Positions 13,036-23,072 of a stretch of 64,000 bases of DNA are shown here, piece after piece. The stretch comes from an uncultured Bacteroidota bacterium (GTDB lineage: Bacteria; Bacteroidota; Bacteroidia; Flavobacteriales; Flavobacteriaceae). The translations under genes and the position numbers were made by a program. The stretch covers positions 1 to 64,000 of the forward strand of contig CACHZY010000007.1 of the NCBI GenBank assembly GCA_902584445.1. Reading direction: 5' to 3'. Within the stretch, counting starts at the first letter, position 1; each line of letters starts with the position of its first letter. The notes under the pieces were generated by a model that was not told the DNA's origin, ran no database searches, and worked only from the letters and a program-made list of their open reading frames with translations.

Positions 13036-14223
13036 TTAATCTAAAATCTCAGTTACTTGACCAGCTCCAACAGTTCTACCTCCTTCACGAATTGCAAATC
13101 TGAGACCATCATTTAATGCAATAGGTTGAATCAAATCTACTGTGATAGTTAGATTGTCTCCTGGCATTACCATTTCAACTCCATCAGGTAGAACTATATT
13201 ACCTGTTACGTCAGTAGTTCTAACATAGAACTGAGGACGATAATTATTATGAAATGGAGTATGACGACCTCCTTCTTCTTTTTTCAAAATATATACCTCC
13301 GCTTTAAATTTTGCATGAGGTGTGACTGAACCAGGCTTGCATATTACCATACCTCTTTTGATATCAGTTTTTTCAATACCTCTGAGGAGAATACCTACAT
13401 TATCTCCTGCTTCACCCCGGTCAAGAATCTTTCGGAACATTTCAACTCCAGTAACTGTTGAGTCGAGTTTTTCAGCTCCCATTCCAATAATATCAATTGC
13501 ATCACCTGTATTTGCAACACCAGTCTCAATTCGACCTGTAGCAACTGTACCTCGACCAGTGATTGAGAATACATCTTCAACAGGCATTAAAAAATCTTTA
13601 TCAACATCCCTTTGAGGTAATTCAATCCAAGAGTCAACTTCTTCCATTAATTTGAGTACGGTATCAACCCATTTTTGTTCTCCGTTAAGAGCCCCAAGAG
13701 CTGAACCAAGAATTACCGGGGAGTTATCTCCGTCGTAATCGTAAAAAGAAAGCAACTCTCTTACTTCCATTTCAACTAATTCTAGTAATTCTTCATCATC
13801 AACCATATCAGCCTTATTGAGAAAAACAACTATTCGAGGAATTCCGACTTGACGACCTAACAAAATGTGTTCACGAGTTTGAGGCATGGGACCGTCTGTC
13901 GCTGCTACTACGAGAATAGCACCATCCATCTGAGCAGCACCAGTTACCATATTCTTTACATAATCAGCGTGACCAGGACAATCAACGTGAGCATAATGTC
14001 TGTTAGTAGTTTGGTATTCAACGTGTGATGTATTGATAGTTATACCACGCTCTTTTTCTTCTGGAGCATTATCGATTTGATCAAAGCTTTTTGCTTCTGA
14101 CATTCCAGCATCGGCAAGCACCTTTGTTATTGCAGCAGTTAGCGTAGTTTTACCGTGATCTACGTGGCCAATTGTTCCAATATTCAAATGGGGTTTCGAC
14201 CGATCAAAAGTTTCTTTAGCCAT
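13036..14223 (-). CDS. tuf: Elongation factor Tu
   Basis: 395 aa; [32 protein letters not shown]. Confidence 0.99.
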   Translation of the reverse strand: MAKETFDRSKPHLNIGTIGHVDHGKTTLTAAITKVLADAGMSEAKSFDQIDNAPEEKERGITINTSHVEYQTTNRHYAHVDCPGHADYVKNMVTGAAQMDGAILVVAATDGPMPQTREHILLGRQVGIPRIVVFLNKADMVDDEELLELVEMEVRELLSFYDYDGDNSPVILGSALGALNGEQKWVDTVLKLMEEVDSWIELPQRDVDKDFLMPVEDVFSITGRGTVATGRIETGVANTGDAIDIIGMGAEKLDSTVTGVEMFRKILDRGEAGDNVGILLRGIEKTDIKRGMVICKPGSVTPHAKFKAEVYILKKEEGGRHTPFHNNYRPQFYVRTTDVTGNIVLPDGVEMVMPGDNLTITVDLIQPIALNDGLRFAIREGGRTVGAGQVTEILD

Positions 14224-14256
14224 AATTTAAATGTATCTTTATTGATTAAGAGGCTG

Positions 14257-14264
14257 CAAATTTA
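14257..14264 (-). promoter_or_regulatory. Candidate Bacteroidota -7 element (TAAATTTG) upstream of tuf
   Basis: Exact TAnnTTTG match about 35 nt upstream of the tuf start codon; no good -33 TTG seen at standard spacing. Confidence 0.4.
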
Positions 14265-14567
14265 AAAATTTTTTATTATTAACATCCTTATTTTCAAACA
14301 TTTTTACCTAATTTTTGAAAATTAATTTAAACTTTTTTTAAATATAAATTTAATGCTTTAAAAAAAGTATTTTTAATACCAGCACTTATTCCATTTATAC
14401 GTTGGCATTTAATTAACATTGCTCCAAATTAAAGCTCAAAAAATCCTAGTTTTTAAAAATTAATTGAACTAAAAGTGAAATTTGATAATAAAACTATTAA
14501 AAGCTTTTATTGATAAATCATCATACTCACATATTTTGTATTTTTATGACCGATAAATTATATTAAT

Positions 14568-16838
14568 ATGGCTTTTGATATTGAGATGATTAAAGCAAAC
14601 TACTCTTTACTAAAAGAGCGTGTGAGACTTGCAAAAAAATTATTGGGAAGACCGCTTACTTCTAGTGAAAAAATTCTTTACGCGCATCTTTGGGATAATC
14701 TCCCTGCAAATGCCTTCAAACGAGGTTCAGATTACGTAAATTTTGCCCCTGATAGGATTGCTTGTCAAGATGCCACTGCCCAAATGGCTTTGCTTCAATT
14801 CATGCAAGCGGGAAAAACAAGTGTAGCTGTACCTACCACAGTTCACTGCGACCACCTAATACAAGCCAAAGATGGCGCAAATATAGATTTAAAATCTGCC
14901 AACAATAGTAGTGCAGAAGTTTTTAACTTTTTAGAATCAGTATCTAATAAATATGGAATTGGCTTCTGGAAACCTGGTGCCGGGATTATTCACCAGGTTG
15001 TTTTAGAAAACTACGCATTTCCGGGGGGTATGATGATTGGAACAGACTCACATACAGTTAACGCTGGTGGTTTGGGAATGGTTGCCATTGGAGTTGGTGG
15101 TGCAGATGCCGTTGATGTGATGGCAGGAATGCCTTGGGAATTAAAATTCCCTAAGCTAATTGGAGTAAAACTTACTGGAAAACTAAACGGTTGGACAGCT
15201 CCAAAAGATGTGATTTTAAAAGTTGCCGGAATACTTACAGTAAAAGGTGGAACAGGTGCTATTATAGAGTATTTTGGTCCTGGAGCAGAATCCATGTCAT
15301 GTACCGGAAAGGGAACCATATGCAATATGGGAGCAGAGGTTGGAGCTACTACCTCAACATTTGGATATGACTCGTCAATGGAAAGGTATCTTAGAGCAAC
15401 CGGTAGAGATGATGTTGCTAATGCGGCCAATGAAGTAAAAGAAGATCTAACTGCTGATGCAGAAGTTTATAATGACCCCAGTAAATATTTTGATCAATTA
15501 ATTGAAATAAATTTAGATGAATTAATGCCTCATATAAATGGTCCTTTCACACCAGACTTAGCAACTCCTATTGGTGAGATGAGCTCTAAAGCAAAAGAAG
15601 GTGACTGGCCGATAAAAGTAGAGTGGGGATTGATTGGCTCTTGTACAAATTCTTCATATGAAGATCTTTCGAGGGCGGCTAGTATTGCTAAACAAGCAGT
15701 GGATAAGAAACTGATTACTAAAGCCGAGTTTGGAATCAATCCAGGTTCGGAACAGGTAAGATATACTGCAGAAAGAGATGGTTTACTAGAAATATTTGAA
15801 GACCTAGATGCCAAGATTTTCACCAATGCCTGTGGTCCATGTATTGGTCAGTGGGCACGCGAGGGGGCTGACAAACAGGAAAAAAACTCCATCATTCACT
15901 CATTTAATAGAAATTTTTCTAAACGTGCAGATGGCAATCCAAATACTCATGCATTTGTTGCATCACCAGAAATGGTTGCTGCAGTTGCTATCTCTGGTCG
16001 TTTAGATTTTAATCCAATCACTGACGCTCTAATTAATGAAGATGGAGAAGAAGTCAAACTTGATGCCCCTAGTGGTTTGGAACTTCCGCCAAAAGGTTTT
16101 GATGTCAAAGACAATGGATATTTAGCACCAGAAACTGATGGATCATCTGTAAATGTGGTTGTAAAAAAAGACTCAGAACGCTTGGAGCTTTTAACCCCAT
16201 TTGAGCCTTGGGATGGAAAAAATTTAAAAAATGTAAGGCTATTAATTAAAGCTTTTGGGAAATGTACCACGGACCACATTTCTATGGCAGGTCCATGGCT
16301 GCGTTTCAGAGGGCATTTAGATAATATATCTAACAACTGTTTCATCGGAGCTGTAAATGCTTTTAATCAAAAAACCAATTTGGTTAGGAATCAATTATCA
16401 GGTGAATATGGTGGAGTACCCGATGTACAAAGAGCATACAAAGCTGCTGGAATACCAACGATAGTTGTTGGAGATCACAATTATGGTGAAGGCTCATCAA
16501 GAGAACACGCCGCAATGGAACCACGTCACCTTGGAGTAAAAGTTGTTTTAGTCAAATCCTTTGCAAGAATTCATGAAACCAACCTCAAGAAGCAAGGAAT
16601 GCTGGGCATTACATTTGATAATGAAGATGACTACGATTTGATTAAAGAGGATGACGTATTTAACTTTATTGATCTAGAAAAATTTTCACCTGGTAAACCA
16701 TTAAAAATTGAAGTAGTTCATTCAAGTGGTTCAACTAACACTATTAATGCCAATCACACCTATAACCAACAACAAATTAAATGGTATAAAGAAGGATCAG
16801 CCTTAAATTTAATTAAGAAAGAAAACGCTCTAGGATAA
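14568..16838 (+). CDS. acn: Aconitate hydratase
   Basis: 756 aa; [45 protein letters not shown]. Confidence 0.97.
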   Translation: MAFDIEMIKANYSLLKERVRLAKKLLGRPLTSSEKILYAHLWDNLPANAFKRGSDYVNFAPDRIACQDATAQMALLQFMQAGKTSVAVPTTVHCDHLIQAKDGANIDLKSANNSSAEVFNFLESVSNKYGIGFWKPGAGIIHQVVLENYAFPGGMMIGTDSHTVNAGGLGMVAIGVGGADAVDVMAGMPWELKFPKLIGVKLTGKLNGWTAPKDVILKVAGILTVKGGTGAIIEYFGPGAESMSCTGKGTICNMGAEVGATTSTFGYDSSMERYLRATGRDDVANAANEVKEDLTADAEVYNDPSKYFDQLIEINLDELMPHINGPFTPDLATPIGEMSSKAKEGDWPIKVEWGLIGSCTNSSYEDLSRAASIAKQAVDKKLITKAEFGINPGSEQVRYTAERDGLLEIFEDLDAKIFTNACGPCIGQWAREGADKQEKNSIIHSFNRNFSKRADGNPNTHAFVASPEMVAAVAISGRLDFNPITDALINEDGEEVKLDAPSGLELPPKGFDVKDNGYLAPETDGSSVNVVVKKDSERLELLTPFEPWDGKNLKNVRLLIKAFGKCTTDHISMAGPWLRFRGHLDNISNNCFIGAVNAFNQKTNLVRNQLSGEYGGVPDVQRAYKAAGIPTIVVGDHNYGEGSSREHAAMEPRHLGVKVVLVKSFARIHETNLKKQGMLGITFDNEDDYDLIKEDDVFNFIDLEKFSPGKPLKIEVVHSSGSTNTINANHTYNQQQIKWYKEGSALNLIKKENALG

Positions 16839-16961
16839 GAGTCTTACGTATAAATAAATTTAAATAGTATAAAATGCTGAAAATCAATTGTTTTATTAAT
16901 ATAAATTTTGTTTATTAGTAGCAATTACAAAAATATATTAACCATTTAGAAAAAATAAATT

Positions 16962-18038
16962 ATGAAAAAGATATCCTTATTATTGATTGTCTTAACAGTT
17001 ATTTCATGTAGTAAAAGTTCAAATGACGATAACTCAGCGGAGATTACGGATCCAAGGATGGCTTCATCAGCTATTACAAACATATACGCAACTGGAAAAG
17101 TCTCAGAGCAAACTGCAGAACAGGCCAAAAAAACAATTTTTGGTAAATGGAATTTAGGTTCATCAAGTAATAGCTCAAGATATGCCAGAGAAGTTACTGA
17201 TTGCACATTTAACTCTGTTGAGTTTACAGAGAATGATTACAATCTTAATATAAATGCTCCTGGCATGATAGAGACTGGTGGAATTGCAGTTATTTATGGT
17301 AACTATGAAATAGTTGAAGAGGGTGAAAAAGTAACCAAAGTAATTCTTAAAACCAATACTGCAGCAGGTGAACAAAATATTGCCGAGGTCACTAACATTG
17401 AAGTTATTGAAACAAATGGACAATTAGATATCAGCTTTAAATTTGATTTTATTGTTAATCTTGAAAGCATTGGTGTCCCTTGTAACGATAATATGGATAA
17501 AGATTATTCTGCAGACAAAGAACCTGCAGTTGAGGGAACATTAACTGCTGATACAAGTTCCAATCATTATAAAATAATAGGCACTTGGAACTTGACAGAT
17601 TATTCGGATACTACAGGTGAAACATTTGACACTTATTTTGATGGTAGTGAGTGTTACTATGAAGATGTGGATCCAAGTGTTACAATACCTGATGGAGCGA
17701 CTGCTGAAGAAGTTAATTCCCTTCCATTTATAGAAGTATTAGATCCAGATTGTACTCCTGCTGCTTCAGCTAAATTAGTTATTTCAACTTTTGGAACATA
17801 TATATACATGGCTTTAGCTGAAGACGAAAGTTTAACCGAAGTAGTCATGGGCAACTGGGAATGGGGAAATGAAGAGCAAACATTATTTAGTGTTACCGGT
17901 GGCCCTGGGGACGCACTTAATCAAACTGCAACAGTCAATACTATAACAGATACTCAAATTTCATTCACTTTTGCTGGTGTTACTTATGAGGATGAATCAC
18001 CCAGGGATGAGACCTATTCATTTGTTAAAGCAGAATAA
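16962..18038 (+). CDS. Hypothetical lipoprotein (lipocalin-like repeats possible)
   Basis: 358 aa; lipobox VISCSKSS; two 'GKWNLGSSS / GTWNLTDYSD' segments. Confidence 0.75.
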   Translation: MKKISLLLIVLTVISCSKSSNDDNSAEITDPRMASSAITNIYATGKVSEQTAEQAKKTIFGKWNLGSSSNSSRYAREVTDCTFNSVEFTENDYNLNINAPGMIETGGIAVIYGNYEIVEEGEKVTKVILKTNTAAGEQNIAEVTNIEVIETNGQLDISFKFDFIVNLESIGVPCNDNMDKDYSADKEPAVEGTLTADTSSNHYKIIGTWNLTDYSDTTGETFDTYFDGSECYYEDVDPSVTIPDGATAEEVNSLPFIEVLDPDCTPAASAKLVISTFGTYIYMALAEDESLTEVVMGNWEWGNEEQTLFSVTGGPGDALNQTATVNTITDTQISFTFAGVTYEDESPRDETYSFVKAE

Positions 18039-18099
18039 TATTATTGGTTAAAAATAAATTTATATCGAAATTTTAAAATTGTAGTCAAAGTTTTTTTTA

Positions 18100-18252
18100 G
18101 TGAAAAGTCGTTTAATATTTTTTGAATTTCCAGTAGGTGTTAAATCCATATGTATAGATGGTAAAAAATATACACGCGATGAATTTGAAAAAGCAAAAAA
18201 ACTAGAATTAAGACGCGGTAAAAAAGGACGTTTTTTGCCCATAGATAGTTAA
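18100..18252 (+). CDS. Candidate 50 aa basic small protein (GTG start), absent from the ORF track
   Basis: Read directly: VKSRLIFFEFPVGVKSICIDGKKYTRDEFEKAKKLELRRGKKGRFLPIDS*; followed 20 bp later by a strong terminator. Confidence 0.5.
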   Translation: MKSRLIFFEFPVGVKSICIDGKKYTRDEFEKAKKLELRRGKKGRFLPIDS

Positions 18253-18272
18253 TGTTAATTATTACAAACAGA

Positions 18273-18307
18273 AGGGGTTAGTGTTTACTTAACCCCTTTT
18301 TTTATTG
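18273..18307 (+). terminator. Rho-independent terminator
   Basis: AGGGGTTA-GTGTTTACT-TAACCCCT followed by T-tract. Confidence 0.85.
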
Positions 18308-18354
18308 ATTAACTTAATGAGCTGAAAAAAAAAATTAATAATGTATATTTGAAT

Positions 18355-18849
18355 ATGAAAAGAAGAGATGCCGTTTATACTATTACCCTTAGCATAACTG
18401 GAGTTGCCTCACTAACTCATTGTACCTCGTCTCCTTCAAAAAAGTCAAAGATTGATTACAAAGACAAAGAATTAATCAATTCAATTTCTAAAGCTATTTT
18501 ACCCCTAAAAAGTGAATCCTTCAAAACTCCTGAGTCAAGAATTGAATTTATTTTAAACCAAGTTGAAGGGGGATTAACTGGAAAAGAGATTGAAAAATAT
18601 AAATCTGGTTTGTTAAACTTAAAAAATCAAATAACCACCTCTAATCCTGCTGGATTTGATTTTTTGAATTTTAAAATTAAAAATCAAATCTTACTAAGTG
18701 CACTCGATTCTGAAAACGATATTGGTTTTTTTATGCGAAAAACTCGTCAATGGTCTCTTAGACACTTTATGACTTCTGAAGAATTTATGACCAAATATCT
18801 GAAATACGAATTCATCCCAGGTCGACACTTAGGGTGTGTACCTATTTAA
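18355..18849 (+). CDS. Gluconate 2-dehydrogenase subunit 3-like lipoprotein
   Basis: MKRRDAVYTITLSITGVASLTHC signal/lipobox; directly precedes a GMC oxidoreductase. Confidence 0.7.
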   Translation: MKRRDAVYTITLSITGVASLTHCTSSPSKKSKIDYKDKELINSISKAILPLKSESFKTPESRIEFILNQVEGGLTGKEIEKYKSGLLNLKNQITTSNPAGFDFLNFKIKNQILLSALDSENDIGFFMRKTRQWSLRHFMTSEEFMTKYLKYEFIPGRHLGCVPI

Positions 18850-18858
18850 AATAAGAAA

Positions 18859-20553
18859 ATGGTTAAGCAAAATCAATTCGACTCTATTGTAATTGGAGCA
18901 GGAATGTCCGGTGGATGGGCAGCAAAAGAATTTTGTGAACAAGGATTTAATACGCTTCTAATTGAACGCGGTAGAAATGTAGTGCATTTAAAAGATTACC
19001 CTACTACAAATATGTTGCCTTGGGAATTTAAACATCGCGGTAGTGTTCCGGCTAATATTAGAGAAGAAAATCCCATTGCACATAGTTGCTATGCATTTAG
19101 GGAAGATGCGATACATTTTTTCACAAAAGATGCTGAACATCCCTATATTCAGACCAAACCCTTTCAATGGATTCGTGGTTATCAAGTTGGTGGAAAGTCA
19201 ATTATGTGGGCAAGACAAGTTCAGCGTTGGAGTAACTTAGATTTTGAGGGGCCTGCCCGAGATGGCTTTGCTGTAGATTGGCCAATACGCTATATTGATC
19301 TAGCTCCTTGGTATACATATGTAGAAAAATTTGTTGGAGTAAGTGGTAATAAAGATGGATTAGAAATACTTCCTGATGGAGATTTTCTTCGGCCTTTTGG
19401 AAATAACTGCGTGGAGGATTATTTCAGTGAAGAGATGAAAAAACACTACAAAAATAGGCATGTCATTTATGGTAGATGTGCTCACCTGACCGAAAGTAAG
19501 CCTATTTATATTAAGCAAGGAAGAGGATTATGTGCGAGCCGAAATGTATGTCAAAGAGGTTGTCCTTTTGGGGGATATTTCAATGCTAATTCTACCTTGA
19601 TTCCTTGGGCTATGAAAACAGGTAATTTAACATTAAAATCCGATAGTGTAGTTCACTCTATTATCTACGATGAGAAAAAGAAAAAAGCAATCGGCGTTAG
19701 GGTTATTGATGCTCATACAAAGGCCTCTGTTGAATATTTTGCTAAAGTAATTTTTCTGAATGCCTCTACTCTAAATTCGAATTTAATACTATTAAATTCA
19801 ACTTCAAATCGGTTTCCAAATGGGTTAGGTAACGATAGTGGATTATTAGGTAAATATATCGCATTCCATAACTATAGGGGCAGAATAAGAGCAACTCATG
19901 AAGGCCATAAAAATAGTCGCGTAGATGGTCGCAAACCGACTTCAGCATATCTACCTAGATTTAGGAATGTTTACAGACAGGAAACTAATTTCCTTAGAGG
20001 ATATGCCGCTGGTTTTGGTGCTCGAAAAAATATGATCTATGATACTTCAGGATTAGGAGACGACTTATTTAATAATTTAAAAAATACAAAGCAGAGTGAT
20101 GTTTGGAGCGTTAGATCTCACATGATGGGTGAAACAATTCCCAAGGAGAGTAATCAGGTGACACTTGATCAAAAGCTAGTTGATCCATGGGGAATTCCTC
20201 AACTTAAGGTAGATGTAGATTATGATGACAATGACGAAAAGATGCTTAAAGATTTTTTTGATGAGTTTTCAGAAATGTATACTAAAGCGGGATTTAAAAA
20301 TATTAAAACCGAAGACAACAAACGCATACCAGGAAATGATATTCACGAGATGGGGGGTGTTCGAATGGGGTATGATTTAAAAACTTCCCTTCTTAATAAA
20401 TGGAATCAGTTGCATCTCTGCCAAAATGTTTTTGTTACAGATGGAGCATGTATGACATCTACCTCTACGCAAAATCCCTCCCTCACTTATATGGCGATGA
20501 CTGCTCGAGCAGCCAACCATGCAATTAAAGAAATGAAAAAAGGAAATATTTAG
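18859..20553 (+). CDS. GMC family oxidoreductase
   Basis: FDSIVIGAGMSGGWAAKEFCEQGF FAD-binding motif; C-terminal VTDGACMTSTSTQNPSLTYMAMTARAA. Confidence 0.9.
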   Translation: MVKQNQFDSIVIGAGMSGGWAAKEFCEQGFNTLLIERGRNVVHLKDYPTTNMLPWEFKHRGSVPANIREENPIAHSCYAFREDAIHFFTKDAEHPYIQTKPFQWIRGYQVGGKSIMWARQVQRWSNLDFEGPARDGFAVDWPIRYIDLAPWYTYVEKFVGVSGNKDGLEILPDGDFLRPFGNNCVEDYFSEEMKKHYKNRHVIYGRCAHLTESKPIYIKQGRGLCASRNVCQRGCPFGGYFNANSTLIPWAMKTGNLTLKSDSVVHSIIYDEKKKKAIGVRVIDAHTKASVEYFAKVIFLNASTLNSNLILLNSTSNRFPNGLGNDSGLLGKYIAFHNYRGRIRATHEGHKNSRVDGRKPTSAYLPRFRNVYRQETNFLRGYAAGFGARKNMIYDTSGLGDDLFNNLKNTKQSDVWSVRSHMMGETIPKESNQVTLDQKLVDPWGIPQLKVDVDYDDNDEKMLKDFFDEFSEMYTKAGFKNIKTEDNKRIPGNDIHEMGGVRMGYDLKTSLLNKWNQLHLCQNVFVTDGACMTSTSTQNPSLTYMAMTARAANHAIKEMKKGNI

Positions 20554-20589
20554 TTAAACAAAAGGTGGTCTAGAAATAAAAAAATATTT

Positions 20590-21717
20590 TCAATACTGTT
20601 TAAGTATTCTTCTAAGAACTGGTTCGTAAGCGTCAGCATAACGAGTCATTCCCAGATCACTTGGATGCGAACCATCTGTTGCTGCCTCTCCATCCTGACC
20701 CAGTAAATTATCTCCATCTAAATAAAATATATTTTTTACACCTAGCCTTTCTAATTCATTGAAAGCTTTTTTCAAAGCAATTCTATTTTTTTGATGACGT
20801 TTTTTTCTTGCTGGAAAAAAACGAGTACTTGTAAAACTCCTGTCCTCAACCAATAAAATTGGTGTTTTATCATGTGTTTCTCTTATTTTTTTTACAAGAG
20901 GAATAGTTCGCTGAGAAACTGTTGATTCATTCATATTTGGTAAGCAATCAATTACAAAGACACAAGGATCAAGTTCTGCCAGGAGCGATCCAACCTCAAT
21001 CTCCATACGACCATTACCAGCAAATCCAAGATTAATAATTGGTCTTCTTAGTCTTCTACCAAGAATTGACGGAAATGCCATTCCTGGTCTGGAGGCACAA
21101 GCACCGTGCATTATTGAGGTTCCATAAAAAACAATTGGTCTCTCGCTTCGTGGAGGTAATGCCTCAAAAGCTTCACCTTTCACCACCCCTATTTCTAGAG
21201 ATTCAATACCGTTTCTAAGTGGTAAATAAAGAGTATATCTTCTAGATCCTGGAGCTAAGTCTTTAGCTATGGTCGTATCCATCTTTTGCTTTCCAGGTCT
21301 AACTACTGCAACCCAACGATCAATACCCATACCATCTTGTGCATATAAATCAACTCCGCTGTGACCTGTTGCAGCCATATGAGTCATGGAAAGACTTTCT
21401 CGAGATAACTCGTATCGTACATAAATATTTGGAGAATCTGAAATAAATCTAATAGACATTCCTGCAGAGTCTCTAGATAAACCCCAAACTTGATCACGAA
21501 CAAAGCCCTCTGCTTTTGCCGGTAGTCTATCAAAAAACTTTTTAGTATTCTTCCAGCCTTTACCCTCGACATCAAAATCCTTTACATCATACCAGTCTAT
21601 TTCATCATTTAAATAAGTAAGGTTTTGAGCTAATAAATTAGGAGTAACTGCCAGAGTAAAGGTTCCTCCTAATAAATGATTAATAAATTGTCTTCTTTCG
21701 TAATTTTTGGTTTTCAT
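20590..21717 (-). CDS. SGNH/GDSL hydrolase with N-terminal GxDLY-type domain
   Basis: SGVDLYAQD; VFYGTSIMHGACASRPG; DGSHPSDLGMTRYADA. Confidence 0.85.
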   Translation of the reverse strand: MKTKNYERRQFINHLLGGTFTLAVTPNLLAQNLTYLNDEIDWYDVKDFDVEGKGWKNTKKFFDRLPAKAEGFVRDQVWGLSRDSAGMSIRFISDSPNIYVRYELSRESLSMTHMAATGHSGVDLYAQDGMGIDRWVAVVRPGKQKMDTTIAKDLAPGSRRYTLYLPLRNGIESLEIGVVKGEAFEALPPRSERPIVFYGTSIMHGACASRPGMAFPSILGRRLRRPIINLGFAGNGRMEIEVGSLLAELDPCVFVIDCLPNMNESTVSQRTIPLVKKIRETHDKTPILLVEDRSFTSTRFFPARKKRHQKNRIALKKAFNELERLGVKNIFYLDGDNLLGQDGEAATDGSHPSDLGMTRYADAYEPVLRRILKQY

Positions 21718-21860
21718 GTTTAGTATCTCAATATTTAAATTTAATTAAAAATATTGCATCAATTAAAAACTATAACATTAATTAAACCTTCAGAGTCAAA
21801 AACAGTTTAAAACTTCGATTTTTAAACTTTAATTGTACTTTTAATAAAACTATAAATCAA

Positions 21861-22871
21861 TTGATGTACTTGTATCTATTTCTGTTTCTAATTAATAAGT
21901 TTAATCTTATTTTTCAAACATTTATTAATCCGATTGATACTAAAGTGACCCAAACCTATAAAGAAATTTTTTTGGGTGATCCAACTATTTTGATGGAAAA
22001 TAATAAGTATTATTTATATGGATCTTCAGCCGGGGGAATCGACAGTACTGCAAATGGTTTTTCAGTATACGAATCTTCAAATCTTAAGGATTGGGAACCA
22101 AAGGGGTATGCATTAAAAAAAGGAGATGCATACGGAGAAAGTGGGTTTTGGGCCCCACAGGTTTTCAAAAAAGACAATCTATTTTACATGGTTTATGTGG
22201 CGAATGAAAATATTGCTTTAGCTAAATCTAATAGTCCTTTGGGACCGTTTAAAAGTAAATTAAAAAATTATTTCCTCTCAGATACAAAGCTTATTGATCC
22301 ATTCATTTTTTATGATAATAACACATGGTACCTATTCCATGTAAGGAGGCTTAAAGAAGGAAATGAAATTTATGTCATTGAACTTAATGAAGATCTAAGC
22401 GAATTTAAAAGACAAACTTTAACAAAATGTTTTTCAGCTGATGAGCTTTGGGAAGACAGCGATGGTGTTGATTCAAAAAGTGTTCAGGGTCCAAGTGTTT
22501 TTAAGTTTAATAATGTTTATTATCTTTTTTACTCTGCTAATAATTTTAGAAGTCCAAATTATGCTGTAGGGTTAGCAACCAGTTCTAGTCCATTAGGCCC
22601 TTGGAAAAAATCTAATAAAAACCCCCTAATTGATCAAAAAGCCATAGATCAAAATGGACCAGGTCACGGAGATCTTTTTTTTGATCTTAACGACAAAAAA
22701 CTAAAGTATGTTTTACATACCCACTATTCAAAAAATAAACTACGGCCTAGAAAAGTTGGAATCCTAGATTTATCAATTAACATTAATTTAAATACCCTAA
22801 AAGCTGAGGTTAAATCCTTCAGGTATTTAAAAAAAGACCCCCCACCACACCAGAACACAGGTGAGAGGTGA
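21861..22871 (+). CDS. Glycoside hydrolase family 43-like protein
   Basis: LGDPTILMENNKYYLYGSS, GFWAPQVFKKDNLFYMVY, LIDPFIFYDNNTWYLFHV, QGPSVFKFNNVYYLFYSANNF. Confidence 0.82.
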   Translation: MMYLYLFLFLINKFNLIFQTFINPIDTKVTQTYKEIFLGDPTILMENNKYYLYGSSAGGIDSTANGFSVYESSNLKDWEPKGYALKKGDAYGESGFWAPQVFKKDNLFYMVYVANENIALAKSNSPLGPFKSKLKNYFLSDTKLIDPFIFYDNNTWYLFHVRRLKEGNEIYVIELNEDLSEFKRQTLTKCFSADELWEDSDGVDSKSVQGPSVFKFNNVYYLFYSANNFRSPNYAVGLATSSSPLGPWKKSNKNPLIDQKAIDQNGPGHGDLFFDLNDKKLKYVLHTHYSKNKLRPRKVGILDLSININLNTLKAEVKSFRYLKKDPPPHQNTGER

Positions 22872-23072
22872 AGGGCCAGAATAAACAATTAATAATTAAC
22901 CTATTCTTTGTTATATACCGCTTTAAAACATAAATACCCTACCAAAATGAAAAATAATGGTCTTGCTGAATTGGAAAGAGATTAATTATGTAAGGGTTAT
23001 AGGTTCGCTTTTGAGAAATATTTTAGCTAGCCTATAGATAATTTTATAACGACTTAGATGATTTCAATAATC

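Noticed and set aside
14224-14568. Possible att site duplicating the tRNA-Thr 3' end at the far edge of the 22.6 kb block
   Set aside because: No copy of the tRNA-Thr 3' end was visible in the tuf-acn gap and no integrase lies inside the block, so it is not called an integrative element.
18060-18242. 60 aa minus-strand ORF MGKKRPFLPRLNSS...
   Set aside because: Antisense to the more plausible plus-strand 50 aa ORF that ends before a terminator.
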